A program made the position numbers and the translations under genes. The notes under the pieces are model-generated. The model did not search any database and was not told the origin of the DNA. It saw nothing but the letters and a program-made list of their open reading frames with translations. Of a DNA stretch of 64,000 bases, positions 55,476-63,993 are shown one piece after another. The stretch lies in assembly GCA_947501845.1 (NCBI GenBank), contig CANMXP010000019.1, forward strand, positions 29,788 through 93,787. The letters are read 5' to 3'. Numbering within the stretch: position 1 is the stretch's first letter; every line of letters starts with the position of its first letter. This DNA comes from an uncultured Flavobacteriaceae bacterium (lineage in GTDB: Bacteria > Bacteroidota > Bacteroidia > Flavobacteriales > Flavobacteriaceae).

Positions 55476-55593
55476 CCCCTTTTTATTTGGTAATTTTTGC
55501 TATTATTTGGCATTTAATAAAATTAAAAAGCCCGTAAACATAGTGTTTACGGGCTTATGGTAGAATTTAGTAAATTCTCAGCGGAGAAAGAGG
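55476..55593. repeat. right att copy: terminator plus tRNA-Ser 3' end (118-bp direct repeat)
   Basis: This is the second copy of the repeat at 21650-21767, same orientation, one mismatch by eye. It runs from CCCCTTTTTATTTGG through the terminator hairpin into the last 12 bases of the intact tRNA-Ser. The interval from 21768 to 55593 is 33,826 bp and would be the unit excised by recombination between the copies. Confidence 0.88.
55528..55556 (-). terminator. terminator of tRNA-Ser
   Basis: AAGCCCGTAAACA (55528-55540) and TGTTTACGGGCTT (55544-55556) form a perfect 13-bp stem with a 3-base loop. On the minus strand it is followed by CTTTTTAATT, so it ends the tRNA transcript. An identical copy at 21702-21730 belongs to the displaced att repeat. 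Confidence 0.85.
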
Positions 55594-55666
55594 GATTCGA
55601 ACCCCCGGAGGTGTGACCCTCAACAGTTTTCAAGACTGCCGCATTCGACCACTCTGCCATTTCTCC
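55582..55666 (-). tRNA. tRNA-Ser(UGA)
   Basis: This 85-base minus-strand tRNA has acceptor stem GGAGAAA pairing with TTTCTCC, discriminator G, an anticodon arm CAGT-CTTGAAA-ACTG with anticodon TGA at 55630-55632, a long variable arm typical of serine tRNAs, and a T arm with GGTTCGAATCC. CCA is not encoded. Its 3' end is the integration site of the neighbouring island and remains intact. Confidence 0.95.
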
Positions 55667-55699
55667 AGTGTCTTTTGCGTTTGCCTTTTAGCGGGCTTG

Positions 55700-55733
55700 C
55701 CCGCCGAAGGGAAATTCTTTTCCCGTAGGCGGG
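55700..55733. repeat. GC-rich nested hairpin upstream of tRNA-Ser
   Basis: CCCGCC (55700-55705) pairs with GGCGGG (55728-55733) and inside GGGAAA pairs with TTTCCC. A further GCGGGC/GCCCGC hairpin abuts at 55691-55704. Such GC-rich palindromes stand out from the AT-rich background and resemble dispersed intergenic repeats. It sits in the 5' leader region of the minus-strand tRNA. Confidence 0.55.
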
Positions 55734-55873
55734 TGCAAATATAGAACGCTTTTTTAATTCTTTCAAATAAAATGCAAACTTTTTGAAAAAATAATTTTTA
55801 TGCATTTATATCGATTTATTTTATCTGTTAATATTGTAAAAAACAAAATTTCAAACCTTATTTTTGCACATAT

Positions 55874-56503
55874 ATGGATACTATAAAACAGTTACAATGG
55901 CGTTATGCTACTAAAAAATTTGATAAGAGTAAAAGGCTTTCCAATAAAAAGCTTGATGTTTTAAAAGAAGCTTTTAATTTAACAGCAACTTCTTTTGGAT
56001 TGCAAACTATTAAATTAATCGTTATTGAAGATGAGACTACGCGACTACCATTGGTTAAACATTCATTCAATCAGAAACAGGTTATAGAAGCATCGCATTT
56101 GTTTGTGATTTGTATTCAAAATGATATTACAGAGAAGGATGTTAATATGTATTATGATAATATCAAATCTATTAGAGATACGCCAGACAAGATTTTAGAT
56201 CCTTATAGGTTAGATCTTATTAATACCATGAAGAATATGTCTGTTGATGCACGTCAACAATGGTCTAAAAACCAAGCTTATATTGCATTAGGTAATTTGA
56301 TGACTGTTTGTGCTATAGAGGGGATAGACTCATGTCCTATGGAGGGTTTTATTCCAGAGGAGTTTGATACCATTTTAGAATTAGATAAAAAGAAATTAAA
56401 ATCAGTGTTGTTATTACCAGTTGGCTATAGGGCAGACGATGATATGTTTGCTGAATTTGAAAAAGTTAGAAAGTCAATTGATGATGCCATTATTGAATTA
56501 TAA
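55874..56503 (+). CDS. nitroreductase-family NAD(P)H-dependent oxidoreductase
   Basis: This 209-residue flavoenzyme of the NfsB-like nitroreductase family starts QLQWRYATKKFDKSKRLSNK and has ATSFGLQTIKLIVIED (about 38-53), the FMN-contacting KNQAYIALGNLMTVCAIEGI segment (about 136-155) and CPMEGF (about 159). Such enzymes reduce quinones or nitro compounds with FMN. It lies 23 bp before the aminotransferase gene and is probably cotranscribed with it. This gene begins the conserved chromosome to the right of the island. Confidence 0.92.
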   Translation: MDTIKQLQWRYATKKFDKSKRLSNKKLDVLKEAFNLTATSFGLQTIKLIVIEDETTRLPLVKHSFNQKQVIEASHLFVICIQNDITEKDVNMYYDNIKSIRDTPDKILDPYRLDLINTMKNMSVDARQQWSKNQAYIALGNLMTVCAIEGIDSCPMEGFIPEEFDTILELDKKKLKSVLLLPVGYRADDDMFAEFEKVRKSIDDAIIEL

Positions 56504-56526
56504 ATTAAAATACAATTATATTATTT

Positions 56527-57726
56527 ATGCCAGGATTTGAATTATTTGGAGAATTAGAACGTAAGGAGGTTAATGATGTTTTAGATAATGGTGTCTTAAT
56601 GCGTTATGGTTTTGACGGTATGCGCAAAGGACATTGGAAGTCAAAAGAACTGGAAATGGCATTGCAGCAATCATTTAAAGCAAAACATGCCCAACTTGTT
56701 TCTAGTGGAACTGCTGCTGTTTCTGTAGCATTGGCATCTGCAGGTGTAGGAGCGGGAGACGAGGTAATTATGCCAGCATTTACTTTTGTAGCCAGCTTTG
56801 AAGCTATTATGATGTTAGGGGCAATTCCTGTTTTAGTTGATATAGATGATACGTTGGCAGTAGATCCTAAAGCTGTTGAAGCAGCCGTTACTGCTAAAAC
56901 AAAAGCAGTTATGGTGGTACAAATGTGTGGTAGTATGGGAGATATGGATGCGATACAGGCCGTTTGCGATACTCATGGCTTATTATTAATTGAAGATGCT
57001 TGTCAGGCCATAGGAGGAACCTATAAAGGAAAACCATTGGGCAGTATTGGAGATCTTGGTTGTTTTTCTTTTGATTTTGTAAAAACAATTACAAGTGGCG
57101 AAGGTGGTGCAGTGATTACAAATAATGAAGAATACTATACCAATGCAGATCATTATAGCGACCATGGCCATGATCATATTGGTAATGACAGAGGCTTAGA
57201 AACTCATCCTTTTTTAGGTTATAATTTTAGAATATCAGAACTGCATGCTGCGGTAGGCTTGGCCCAAATAAAAAGGTTGCCTGAGTTTTTAGCCATTCAA
57301 AAGAAAAATTATACGATACTTCGTGAAGCCTTATCTCAAATTCCTGAAATAACTTTTAGAACGGTTCCAGAAGGGGGAGAAGAGAGCTATGCATTTTTAA
57401 ATTTCTTTTTACCTGATTTGGAAATAGCACAAGAAGTATCCAAGGCTTTTAAACAGGGTGGAGTAGATGCTTGTTTTCATTATTATGATAATAATTGGCA
57501 TTATATTAGAAAATGGGAGCATCTAACAAATCTGAAATCACTATTTCCTATTTCTTCAGAAGTTAAAAAGGGTCTTGACTATCTAAAAACAAAAGTGTTT
57601 AGTCAATCGGATTATTATATTGCCAGAAACATTTCTTGTTTGGTAAAACTTTCTTGGACAGAGGATGAAGTAAAAGAAAGGGCAAACAAAATGGTAGAGA
57701 TAATAAAAGAAATAATAAGTGCTTAG
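56527..57726 (+). CDS. DegT/DnrJ/EryC1/StrS-family aminotransferase
   Basis: This 399-residue PLP enzyme of the sugar-aminotransferase (AHBA synthase-like) family has VSSGTAAVSVALASAGVGAGDEVIMPAFTF in the form SSGTAAVSVALASAGVGAG (about 58-76), EDACQAIGGTYKGKPLGSIGD in the form IEDACQAIGGTYKGKP (about 155-170), and the PLP-lysine in FDFVKTITSGEGG (about 184-196). YNFRISELHAAVGLAQI (about 230) is also diagnostic. Members make amino-sugars or aminocyclitols. The substrate is not evident, and no surrounding polysaccharide genes are present. Confidence 0.92.
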   Translation: MPGFELFGELERKEVNDVLDNGVLMRYGFDGMRKGHWKSKELEMALQQSFKAKHAQLVSSGTAAVSVALASAGVGAGDEVIMPAFTFVASFEAIMMLGAIPVLVDIDDTLAVDPKAVEAAVTAKTKAVMVVQMCGSMGDMDAIQAVCDTHGLLLIEDACQAIGGTYKGKPLGSIGDLGCFSFDFVKTITSGEGGAVITNNEEYYTNADHYSDHGHDHIGNDRGLETHPFLGYNFRISELHAAVGLAQIKRLPEFLAIQKKNYTILREALSQIPEITFRTVPEGGEESYAFLNFFLPDLEIAQEVSKAFKQGGVDACFHYYDNNWHYIRKWEHLTNLKSLFPISSEVKKGLDYLKTKVFSQSDYYIARNISCLVKLSWTEDEVKERANKMVEIIKEIISA

Positions 57727-57931
57727 GTATTAAAATTTTAGATTTACTATCTAAGTAACAAGTCCTTTGATGAAAAACATGATTATAGTCACGCCCAGCG
57801 TCATTAGGTTAAGAAGGTAAATATTAATCTGAGTACTTCAGCCCCTATCAGTACATGCTTTGTTCTAAGACTATAATTTAACCATATTTTTAAAGAAAGT
57901 AATGGAACAAAAATTTATAAAACCAAACAAG

Positions 57932-58327
57932 TTAAAGCGTTAACAACCAGGTATGTTGTAATTTTTTAAACTTTTTTAATTCACTACGTAAAATAGGTAA
58001 GAAATCTTTACCATTACTGTTTGAACGCTCTAAACGATATGAGTTTTTGTAAAGCATATTAGTAAGACGTTTAAGCGAAGCAATGTGTTTGTATTTTCTT
58101 TCAGAATAACGTTCTAATTCTACATTTAAAATCTCTGGAGCTAGAGATACGGACTGCTGTACAATATCACCTGAGAAGTAAATATTAGAATCTTCAGTGC
58201 CATCGTTTTTTAAAGCAGATAAATCATGATTTAAATATGTAGAAATGTTTTGAGAAAGTGTGAAAATCTCAACAGCTTTTTTATAAATCGGTAATTCCGA
58301 TAGATTTAATGGGGTATTGGACGACAT
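57932..58327 (-). CDS. hypothetical helical protein
   Basis: This protein of about 131 residues starts at the ATG at 58327 (MSSNTPLNLSELPIYKKAVE). The longer frame from 58354 adds nine basic residues. It appears all-alpha, with amphipathic helices (about 10-35, 60-85, 95-125), and could be a four-helix-bundle protein. No signal peptide or motif is recognised. It is divergent from the Lrp gene, with a 121-bp control region between them. Confidence 0.65.
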   Translation of the reverse strand: MSSNTPLNLSELPIYKKAVEIFTLSQNISTYLNHDLSALKNDGTEDSNIYFSGDIVQQSVSLAPEILNVELERYSERKYKHIASLKRLTNMLYKNSYRLERSNSNGKDFLPILRSELKKFKKLQHTWLLTL

Positions 58328-58448
58328 ATTCTTTTTTCTTAGCGTTTTTATCAAAATTAATCACAAGAAATTAGATTCAACTTTAGGTTTTAAAGTAAAA
58401 ACGTATATTTGCTTTAGGTTTTAATTTTTTATAGTTAATTTTCATTAA

Positions 58449-58892
58449 ATGGATATTGATAAGCTTAATTGGAAGATTTTAAGGTGTTTACAGGAGAATG
58501 CACGTCTCTCTAATGCTGAAATTGGACGACGTGTTGGTGTAAGTTCACCAGCAGTTTCAGAGCGTATTAAAAAAATGGAAGATTTAGGACTTATAGAGGG
58601 ATATAAAGCTATTGTTTCTCCTTTTGAAGTTGGTTATCAACTTAAGGCTATTATAACGTTACGCGCTTTTATGGGGAAGTTAAAACCTTTTTTAGAAAAG
58701 GTGAAAACTTATGATGAAGTTGTGAATTGTTATCGCATAACGGGTAACGAAAATATTGTTATGGAAGTCGTCTTAAAAAACCAAAAACATTTGGAATCGT
58801 TTATTGATCAACTTATCGTTTACGGAGAGAGTAAAACACAAATAGTGCTGTCTGATGTCGTAAAACAAAAGGAGATAAAGTCGTTGAAATAA
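58449..58892 (+). CDS. Lrp/AsnC-family transcriptional regulator
   Basis: This 147-residue regulator has an N-terminal winged helix-turn-helix (DKLNWKILRCLQENARLSNA, then GRRVGVSSPAVSERIKKME) and a C-terminal RAM ligand-binding domain (about 65-140, with NCYRITGNENIVMEVV). Such proteins sense amino acids or related small molecules. The divergent helical protein may be one of its targets, which is inference. Confidence 0.95.
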   Translation: MDIDKLNWKILRCLQENARLSNAEIGRRVGVSSPAVSERIKKMEDLGLIEGYKAIVSPFEVGYQLKAIITLRAFMGKLKPFLEKVKTYDEVVNCYRITGNENIVMEVVLKNQKHLESFIDQLIVYGESKTQIVLSDVVKQKEIKSLK

Positions 58893-58968
58893 ATGTAATT
58901 AATATGTAGTCTGTTTTTTTGAAAGGTTTTTCCAGTTATCTAAATTTGCTTCCCACTTTTTCATTTGT

Positions 58969-59724
58969 TTATTTTTTAATTATTAAATGCGGAACCTTAT
59001 CTATATTCCAATCAATAACTAGACCGCCTGCCAAAGATTGCGCAATTTCTTTCCCATAAAGAAGCTCACACAAATATAAAGCGGCTTCAAAACTTTTAGC
59101 ACCACCAGCAGAGGTAATATATTTTCCGTCGTGAACAAACAGCACATCTTTTCTAATGTCTAATTTTGGGAACATGTGTTTCATTTTATCAATATCACTA
59201 GGAAAAGTTGTAGAGACAACATTATTAAGTAATCCTGCTTTAGCTAAAACAAAAGCACCATCGCAGTGTGACGTAATAAATTGTGCATTTTTATCTACTT
59301 GTTTAACAAAATTAATTATAGTCGTATCCCTTAAATCAGAGTCTAAATGATGTTCTGCACTGGGAACAACAAGAATATCAATTTTAGGAAGAGCGTCTTT
59401 TAAATAATTGTAGTCAGGGAGCATACGTATGCCTTCAAAAGTCGTTATAGCATCATCGGTATTAGCAACAGTGAACACATTCATAGCTTTTATGCCATCC
59501 CTAAAAATAGTATGTTGAAAAATATCAAAAGGAGCCGTTAATTCCGTGTTGTAAGTACCGTTCATTATTAAAAATGCTACGTTATATCTATTAGGAACAA
59601 GTTTTGGGAACTGTTTTGCGTGCTCAATGAGCTTTGAAGCTTCATTATTATATACTTTCTCTTTTTCAGAAGAATTGCAACTCATGAAGAACAATATTAT
59701 AAGTGCGTAAAGAGTATATTTCAT
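58969..59724 (-). CDS. DJ-1/PfpI-family lipoprotein
   Basis: This protein of about 251 residues starts at the ATG at 59724 (MKYTLYALIILFFMSC), which gives a lipoprotein signal. A longer upstream frame overlaps the VOC gene and is unlikely. The DJ-1/PfpI domain (about 45-245) contains DILVVPSAEHH and the nucleophile-elbow cysteine in ITSHCDGAFVLAKAG (about residue 157), then ITSAGGAKSFEAAL. Most relatives are cytoplasmic, so lipid anchoring is unusual. It is third in an operon with MFS and VOC genes. Confidence 0.85.
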   Translation of the reverse strand: MKYTLYALIILFFMSCNSSEKEKVYNNEASKLIEHAKQFPKLVPNRYNVAFLIMNGTYNTELTAPFDIFQHTIFRDGIKAMNVFTVANTDDAITTFEGIRMLPDYNYLKDALPKIDILVVPSAEHHLDSDLRDTTIINFVKQVDKNAQFITSHCDGAFVLAKAGLLNNVVSTTFPSDIDKMKHMFPKLDIRKDVLFVHDGKYITSAGGAKSFEAALYLCELLYGKEIAQSLAGGLVIDWNIDKVPHLIIKK

Positions 59725-59737
59725 ATGTTCCATTTGT

Positions 59738-60115
59738 TTAGTCGATACGCCATGGCGGATTTTTTCTGTTTTTTCCTGCATGATATAAAATGATATTATT
59801 TCCATCTGGATCCTGCAAATGAGCCTCACGCCATAACCAGGGCTTGTCTTCGGGCAATTGCTTGAAAACAATACCTTTTTCTTGAAGGTTTGAAACTAAA
59901 TCATCTAGACTATCATCTTCAAAATAAATGCTAGTGCCATGATCTTTAGGTAATATATCTACCTTATGAATTGAAAAAGTGCTATTACCATCAGGGCATT
60001 CAAATCTTACATAACCCGGGATAGCATCAACAATAAGATGCAACCCCAAAGTTTTGTAAAATGCTGTTGATTTTTCAACATCTAATGATGGAATTGTAAT
60101 TTGGTTTAAATCCAT
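59738..60115 (-). CDS. VOC-family (glyoxalase/bleomycin-resistance-like) protein
   Basis: This 125-residue protein starts at the ATG at 60115 (MDLNQITIPSLDVEKSTAFY), 10 bp inside the end of the MFS gene. It shows the paired beta-alpha-beta-beta-beta VOC fold. The first half has STAFYKTLGLHLIVD, and the second half has the metal-ligand Glu in REAHLQDPDGNNIILYH (about 97-113). VOC proteins of this size are metal-dependent lyases or drug-binding proteins. Coupling to an exporter favours a protective role, which is inferred. Confidence 0.85.
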   Translation of the reverse strand: MDLNQITIPSLDVEKSTAFYKTLGLHLIVDAIPGYVRFECPDGNSTFSIHKVDILPKDHGTSIYFEDDSLDDLVSNLQEKGIVFKQLPEDKPWLWREAHLQDPDGNNIILYHAGKNRKNPPWRID

Positions 60116-61359
60116 AAAATTTCTGTTTCTTCTTCCTTTTTTGTTTTTTCTTTGAGTCTCTTTTTGGCATTCAAATATTGTCTTAATGCAAATAATAAGA
60201 ACACACAAAGGGCTGAAAGACCTGTAATAATATACCAGGTATTACCAAAACCAAGAGCATCAACCATTCGCATACCAGCATTATGACCAAAAATATGAGC
60301 TATAGAAAAAGCAATACTATACAAGGCCATATATTCACCTTGATTTCCTTTTTTTGCTCTATCCATAGTAAATGCATTTGAAAAAGGAAAGGTTATCATT
60401 TCTCCAAATGTCATTAATAACATCCCAATTATCAATACACCTGTCAAATTTGTAAAGTTTAAGATCATAAAACTTAAGCCTGTTAATACAGCTCCAAAAA
60501 GCATCAATCCAGATTTAGTGAAATTGGTGTTCTCTAACCATTTTATTAAAGGCATTTCAAAAACAAAAATAAGAAAGCCATTCATTCCCAAAAGAATACC
60601 TATATCAAATTCACTTAAATGATGCACATCTTTATAGTATAACGGCATAGTTGAAAAGTATTGCAAGAACACAATTCCAAATAGGACCATAGCTGCAAGA
60701 AAGATTAAAAATGCTTTATCACCATATGCCGACTTAGGATTTTCTGTTGTTACACTATCCAGAGTTTTTGCTTTTTTAGGGTTCAGGACATTTATTAAAA
60801 CTAAAGTAGCCATCATACATGTAACGCCATCTACCCAAAATAGCCCTCCATAGCTTAGCGATGTTATAATTATACCACCAATTGCAGGACCAGCAGAAAA
60901 ACCAAGGTTTATTGCCAAACGGATTAAAGTAACAGACCGTATTTTGTTTTTTGGTTTGCTATAAGCACTTAGAGCCACAAACATAGCAGGACGGAACATA
61001 TCTGCCACGAGCATAACTAAGAAAATACCAAAGCAAAATAAAACAAACGTATTTAAAAATTGCAAGGCAATGAAAAGTATACCTGTGGTAAGTAAACTAA
61101 ATACCATGACTTTGTAATATCCAATTTTATCGGTTAATTTACCGCCTAGCCAAGAACCAATAACAGATCCCAAACCAAAAGCACTCATAACCCAACCAAC
61201 ATCACTTAACGTAAAATTAAGACTCTTGGTTAAGTAAAGTGATAAAAATGGAATGACCATAGTTCCTGCTCTATTAATAAGTGTTATTAAAGCAAGCCAC
61301 CATACTTCTTTTGATAAGCCCTTAAAAGTGTCTAAGTAATTGTTGAATAAAGTTTTCAT
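60106..61359 (-). CDS. MFS transporter (multidrug-exporter-like)
   Basis: This 417-residue major facilitator protein has about 12 hydrophobic segments. Motif A between helices 2 and 3 is GGKLTDKIGYYKVM (about 65-78), and DVGWVMSAFGLGSVIGSW precedes it. The family resembles drug-exporting MFS members of Bacteroidota, though the substrate is unknown. It is the first gene of an operon with the VOC and DJ-1 genes. Upstream on the same strand lie a 17-codon ORF and a terminator (61500-61602), which may attenuate its expression. Confidence 0.88.
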   Translation of the reverse strand: MKTLFNNYLDTFKGLSKEVWWLALITLINRAGTMVIPFLSLYLTKSLNFTLSDVGWVMSAFGLGSVIGSWLGGKLTDKIGYYKVMVFSLLTTGILFIALQFLNTFVLFCFGIFLVMLVADMFRPAMFVALSAYSKPKNKIRSVTLIRLAINLGFSAGPAIGGIIITSLSYGGLFWVDGVTCMMATLVLINVLNPKKAKTLDSVTTENPKSAYGDKAFLIFLAAMVLFGIVFLQYFSTMPLYYKDVHHLSEFDIGILLGMNGFLIFVFEMPLIKWLENTNFTKSGLMLFGAVLTGLSFMILNFTNLTGVLIIGMLLMTFGEMITFPFSNAFTMDRAKKGNQGEYMALYSIAFSIAHIFGHNAGMRMVDALGFGNTWYIITGLSALCVFLLFALRQYLNAKKRLKEKTKKEEETEILWI

Positions 61360-61499
61360 GAGTTCTAATTGTTCAAGTTTCTGTTTTTACATATAATCTT
61401 TGTTTGTTTATAGTTCCTGACTTTCATCAGGGTTAGTTCAACTAATTAAATTTATAAAGTTGCTACGCAACGGTTAAATTCCAAGTTTTACTAAAAATA

Positions 61500-61527
61500 A
61501 AAAGTCCGACTGAGAAGTCGGACTTTT
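61500..61527 (-). terminator. intrinsic terminator 140 bp upstream of the MFS start
   Basis: AAAGTCCGACT (61501-61511) and AGTCGGACTTT (61516-61526) form a perfect 11-bp stem with a GAGA loop. On the minus strand it is followed by TTTTTATTTTT, so it terminates minus-strand transcription before the MFS gene. On the plus strand only a weak T run follows. Confidence 0.85.
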
Positions 61528-61548
61528 ACATATTGTAATATTTTATAT

Positions 61549-61602
61549 TTATATCACCACAATATATGACAAGCCCGACCATTTCTCTTTAAAGAGGTCC
61601 AT
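61549..61602 (-). CDS. possible 17-residue leader peptide
   Basis: The frame reads MDLFKEKWSGLSYIVVI and stops 22 bp before the intrinsic terminator. Its size and position between a promoter-like element and a terminator, ahead of an exporter gene, fit a leader ORF. No codon bias or ribosome-binding site proves translation, so it could be chance within a small RNA. Confidence 0.35.
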   Translation of the reverse strand: MDLFKEKWSGLSYIVVI

Positions 61603-61766
61603 TGCTTTTTACAAATTGTGACGTGATTACGCATTTTTATTTTATTTTGATGCTTCAAAGCTATGCAAAATATTCTTAAGTTGTATTTTTGAAATGAGAA
61701 TATTTTTTAAATATTTAAAAATATCATTATCTAAACACTTTTTAGATTGAAAAAATAATCATATTT

Positions 61767-63179
61767 ATGTCTGATAATCAATTAATTGAGATTGAAAGTT
61801 TAAAATCTCCCAAAGGAGTGCTATTACTAGGGCATTTGCCTCAATTTAATACCTATAATAAACATCAGGTTTTAGAACGTTGGGTTGAAGAATGTGGCGA
61901 TTTGTTTAAAATACATTTTGTTGGAAAGGAATTTGTAGTGTCTGCAAATCCAGATTTTAACAATAAAATGTTACGACTAAGACCAGAAAGCTTTAAGCGT
62001 TTTTCTAAGATTGATGAAATTTTGAAGGAGATGGGAGTTGATGGTGTTTTTAATGCCGAGGGTGGCAGATGGAAACGCCATAGAAAACCAACGGCAGAAG
62101 CTTTAAGTGTAAAAAATGTAAAAGCTTTTTATCCTATAATTCTTGATAAGACCAAAATCATTCTTGAAAAATTTAAAAGTTACTCTCAACAAAAAACGAT
62201 TGTAGATGTACAAAAGGAATTTATGGCATTTACAATTGATATTACTACCGAGATTGCTTTCGGACATAAGTTGGATACTATAAACAATAAATCGAATAGT
62301 TTTCAAAAACATCTGGAAGTCATTTTTCCAATGATTAATGAGCGCGTTACGGCTCCTATTCCTATATGGCGTTATTTTAAAAGAAAAAAAGATAAAATAC
62401 TGGATGACTCTTTAAAATCTATTGAAAAAGTAATCCATGGATTCATTGATGATGCAAAAAAAAGGTTAGCGGAAAACCCAAAACTAAAAGAGCAGCCTTC
62501 AAATTTTTTAGAAGCTTTATTGATAGAAAATGAAGACGTGAATTTTACAGATGAAGAAATTTATGGAAACGTGTTTACAATGCTATTAGCAGGAGAAGAT
62601 ACAACTTCAAACTCATTGTCCTGGGCCATGTTTTATTTGGCACAACACCCAGAGATTGTAACTAAGGTTAGAGAGGAAGCCAAAGCAGTATATACTGAAA
62701 GCCTACCAATTAATTATGAGTATGTAGAGGGACTAAAATATGCCAATGCGGTGGCGCAAGAAGCGATGCGGTTAAAGCCAACCACCCCTCAATTGTATTT
62801 GGAATCGAATGAAGATGTTGTTGTAAATAATGTATCCATACCTAAAGGGACCAGTATTATTTTACAGAATAAAGTGGCACAAACACAGGAGCATTATTTT
62901 TCTAATCCTAACGATTTTATTCCAGAAAGGTGGCTCACAGACGGGTGTCCTATACATAAAAATCACACACCCAATGTTATGAGAGCCTTTGGAGGTGGTG
63001 CAAGGTACTGCCCTGGCATGCATTTGGCAAAAACAGAAATGATTGTATTAATTTCTACTTTATGTAAGCATTTTGATTTTAAATTAGAAGTAAACCCAGA
63101 AACCATTAGAGAACGATTTGAATTTACGATGTATCCAGAAAATTTAATGGTAACGTTTATACCAATAGGAAAAGATTAA
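61767..63179 (+). CDS. cytochrome P450
   Basis: This 470-residue soluble P450 has the I-helix oxygen-activation motif AGEDTTS (about 272-278), the K-helix ExxR in EAMRLKP (about 331-337), the PERW segment (about 389), and the haem-binding FGGGARYCPGMHLA (about 412-425) with the ligand cysteine. It has no membrane anchor. It would hydroxylate a lipophilic substrate using a ferredoxin/reductase encoded elsewhere. The DUF1684 lipoprotein gene 30 bp downstream is probably cotranscribed. Confidence 0.96.
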   Translation: MSDNQLIEIESLKSPKGVLLLGHLPQFNTYNKHQVLERWVEECGDLFKIHFVGKEFVVSANPDFNNKMLRLRPESFKRFSKIDEILKEMGVDGVFNAEGGRWKRHRKPTAEALSVKNVKAFYPIILDKTKIILEKFKSYSQQKTIVDVQKEFMAFTIDITTEIAFGHKLDTINNKSNSFQKHLEVIFPMINERVTAPIPIWRYFKRKKDKILDDSLKSIEKVIHGFIDDAKKRLAENPKLKEQPSNFLEALLIENEDVNFTDEEIYGNVFTMLLAGEDTTSNSLSWAMFYLAQHPEIVTKVREEAKAVYTESLPINYEYVEGLKYANAVAQEAMRLKPTTPQLYLESNEDVVVNNVSIPKGTSIILQNKVAQTQEHYFSNPNDFIPERWLTDGCPIHKNHTPNVMRAFGGGARYCPGMHLAKTEMIVLISTLCKHFDFKLEVNPETIRERFEFTMYPENLMVTFIPIGKD

Positions 63180-63209
63180 AAAATAATTACAGATATAAAG
63201 ATAAAAACC

Positions 63210-63818
63210 ATGATGAAAAAGAATATTTTGATGTTATTATTTTTAGTGTCCCTATTTAATTGTGCTCAAGAAAAGAAACCGCTATCGGGCGACACCGATT
63301 TTCAAAGAAAAATAAACGCTGAATATAAAGATGCTACCACCTCACCTTTAAAAGATAAAGACAGAAAACATTTTGAAGGTTTAAATTTCTTTAAGTTTGA
63401 TTCGGCTTATGTTGTAAAAGCGATATTAAAAAGAACGCCTAATTCTGAATGGTTTAATATGAAAACGACAACGGATAGAGTTTCTAAAGAGCGTGTTTTT
63501 GGGGTCTTATCTTTTGAATTGAAAGGCAAAAAATTCGAATTAGAAATATATCAAGGAAAGGAATTAATGAACGAGGAAGGTTATGAAGATCACTTATTTC
63601 TACCTTTTTTAGATGAAACCAATGGATTAGAAACTTATGGAGGAGGACGTTATATTGATGCCAAAATTCCTGAAAGGGATACTTTTATCATAGATTTTAA
63701 CCAAGCATACAATCCATATTGTGCTTACAATGATAAATATTCATGCCCTTTAGTGCCTAGAAAGAATTATTTAAAGACTAGAGTAGAGGCTGGGGTTAAG
63801 GCTTTTGATAAGCATTAG
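63210..63818 (+). CDS. DUF1684-family lipoprotein
   Basis: This 202-residue lipoprotein (lipobox LFNCAQ, Cys about 19) has a DUF1684 domain: DFQRKINAEYKDATTSPLKD, then LSFELKGKKFELEIYQ, the aromatic ETYGGGRYIDAKIPERDTFI, and the conserved NQAYNPYCAYNDKYSCPLVP (about 166-185). DUF1684 proteins are common in Bacteroidota and their function is not established. A terminator about 140 bp downstream may end the P450-DUF1684 transcript. Confidence 0.9.
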   Translation: MMKKNILMLLFLVSLFNCAQEKKPLSGDTDFQRKINAEYKDATTSPLKDKDRKHFEGLNFFKFDSAYVVKAILKRTPNSEWFNMKTTTDRVSKERVFGVLSFELKGKKFELEIYQGKELMNEEGYEDHLFLPFLDETNGLETYGGGRYIDAKIPERDTFIIDFNQAYNPYCAYNDKYSCPLVPRKNYLKTRVEAGVKAFDKH

Positions 63819-63960
63819 ATCAATTTTATAATCTAGTTGAGTCGTTTAGTGATTTGTATATGAAAATGTAATGTACAAATTATAGATGTCTAATTAATGC
63901 CAGTTTTGTGTAAAGGTTAATAAAGACAGTATCCAAAATTTAGTGTAAACAGAATTTCAG

Positions 63961-63993
63961 CGGGTTTAACTTTTTATAGTTGAACCCGTTTTT
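63961..63993 (+). terminator. rho-independent terminator at right edge
   Basis: CGGGTTTAACT (63961-63971) pairs with AGTTGAACCCG (63978-63988) with one G-T wobble and a 6-base loop, followed by TTTTT. It lies after the DUF1684 gene with no other gene between. Confidence 0.75.

Larger units (their letters stand above)
61360..61766. other. divergent control region between MFS and P450 genes
   Basis: This region contains, on the minus strand, a -7-like TAGCTTTG (61656-61663), a 17-codon ORF (61549-61602) and a strong intrinsic terminator (61500-61527), in that order before the MFS gene. A plus-strand TATTTTTG (61684-61691) fits the TAnnTTTG consensus for the P450 promoter. I see no convincing -33 elements. 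Confidence 0.45.

Noticed and set aside
55620..55805. Minus-strand ORF over tRNA-Ser
   Set aside because: It overlaps the tRNA and its leader hairpins and has no protein features.
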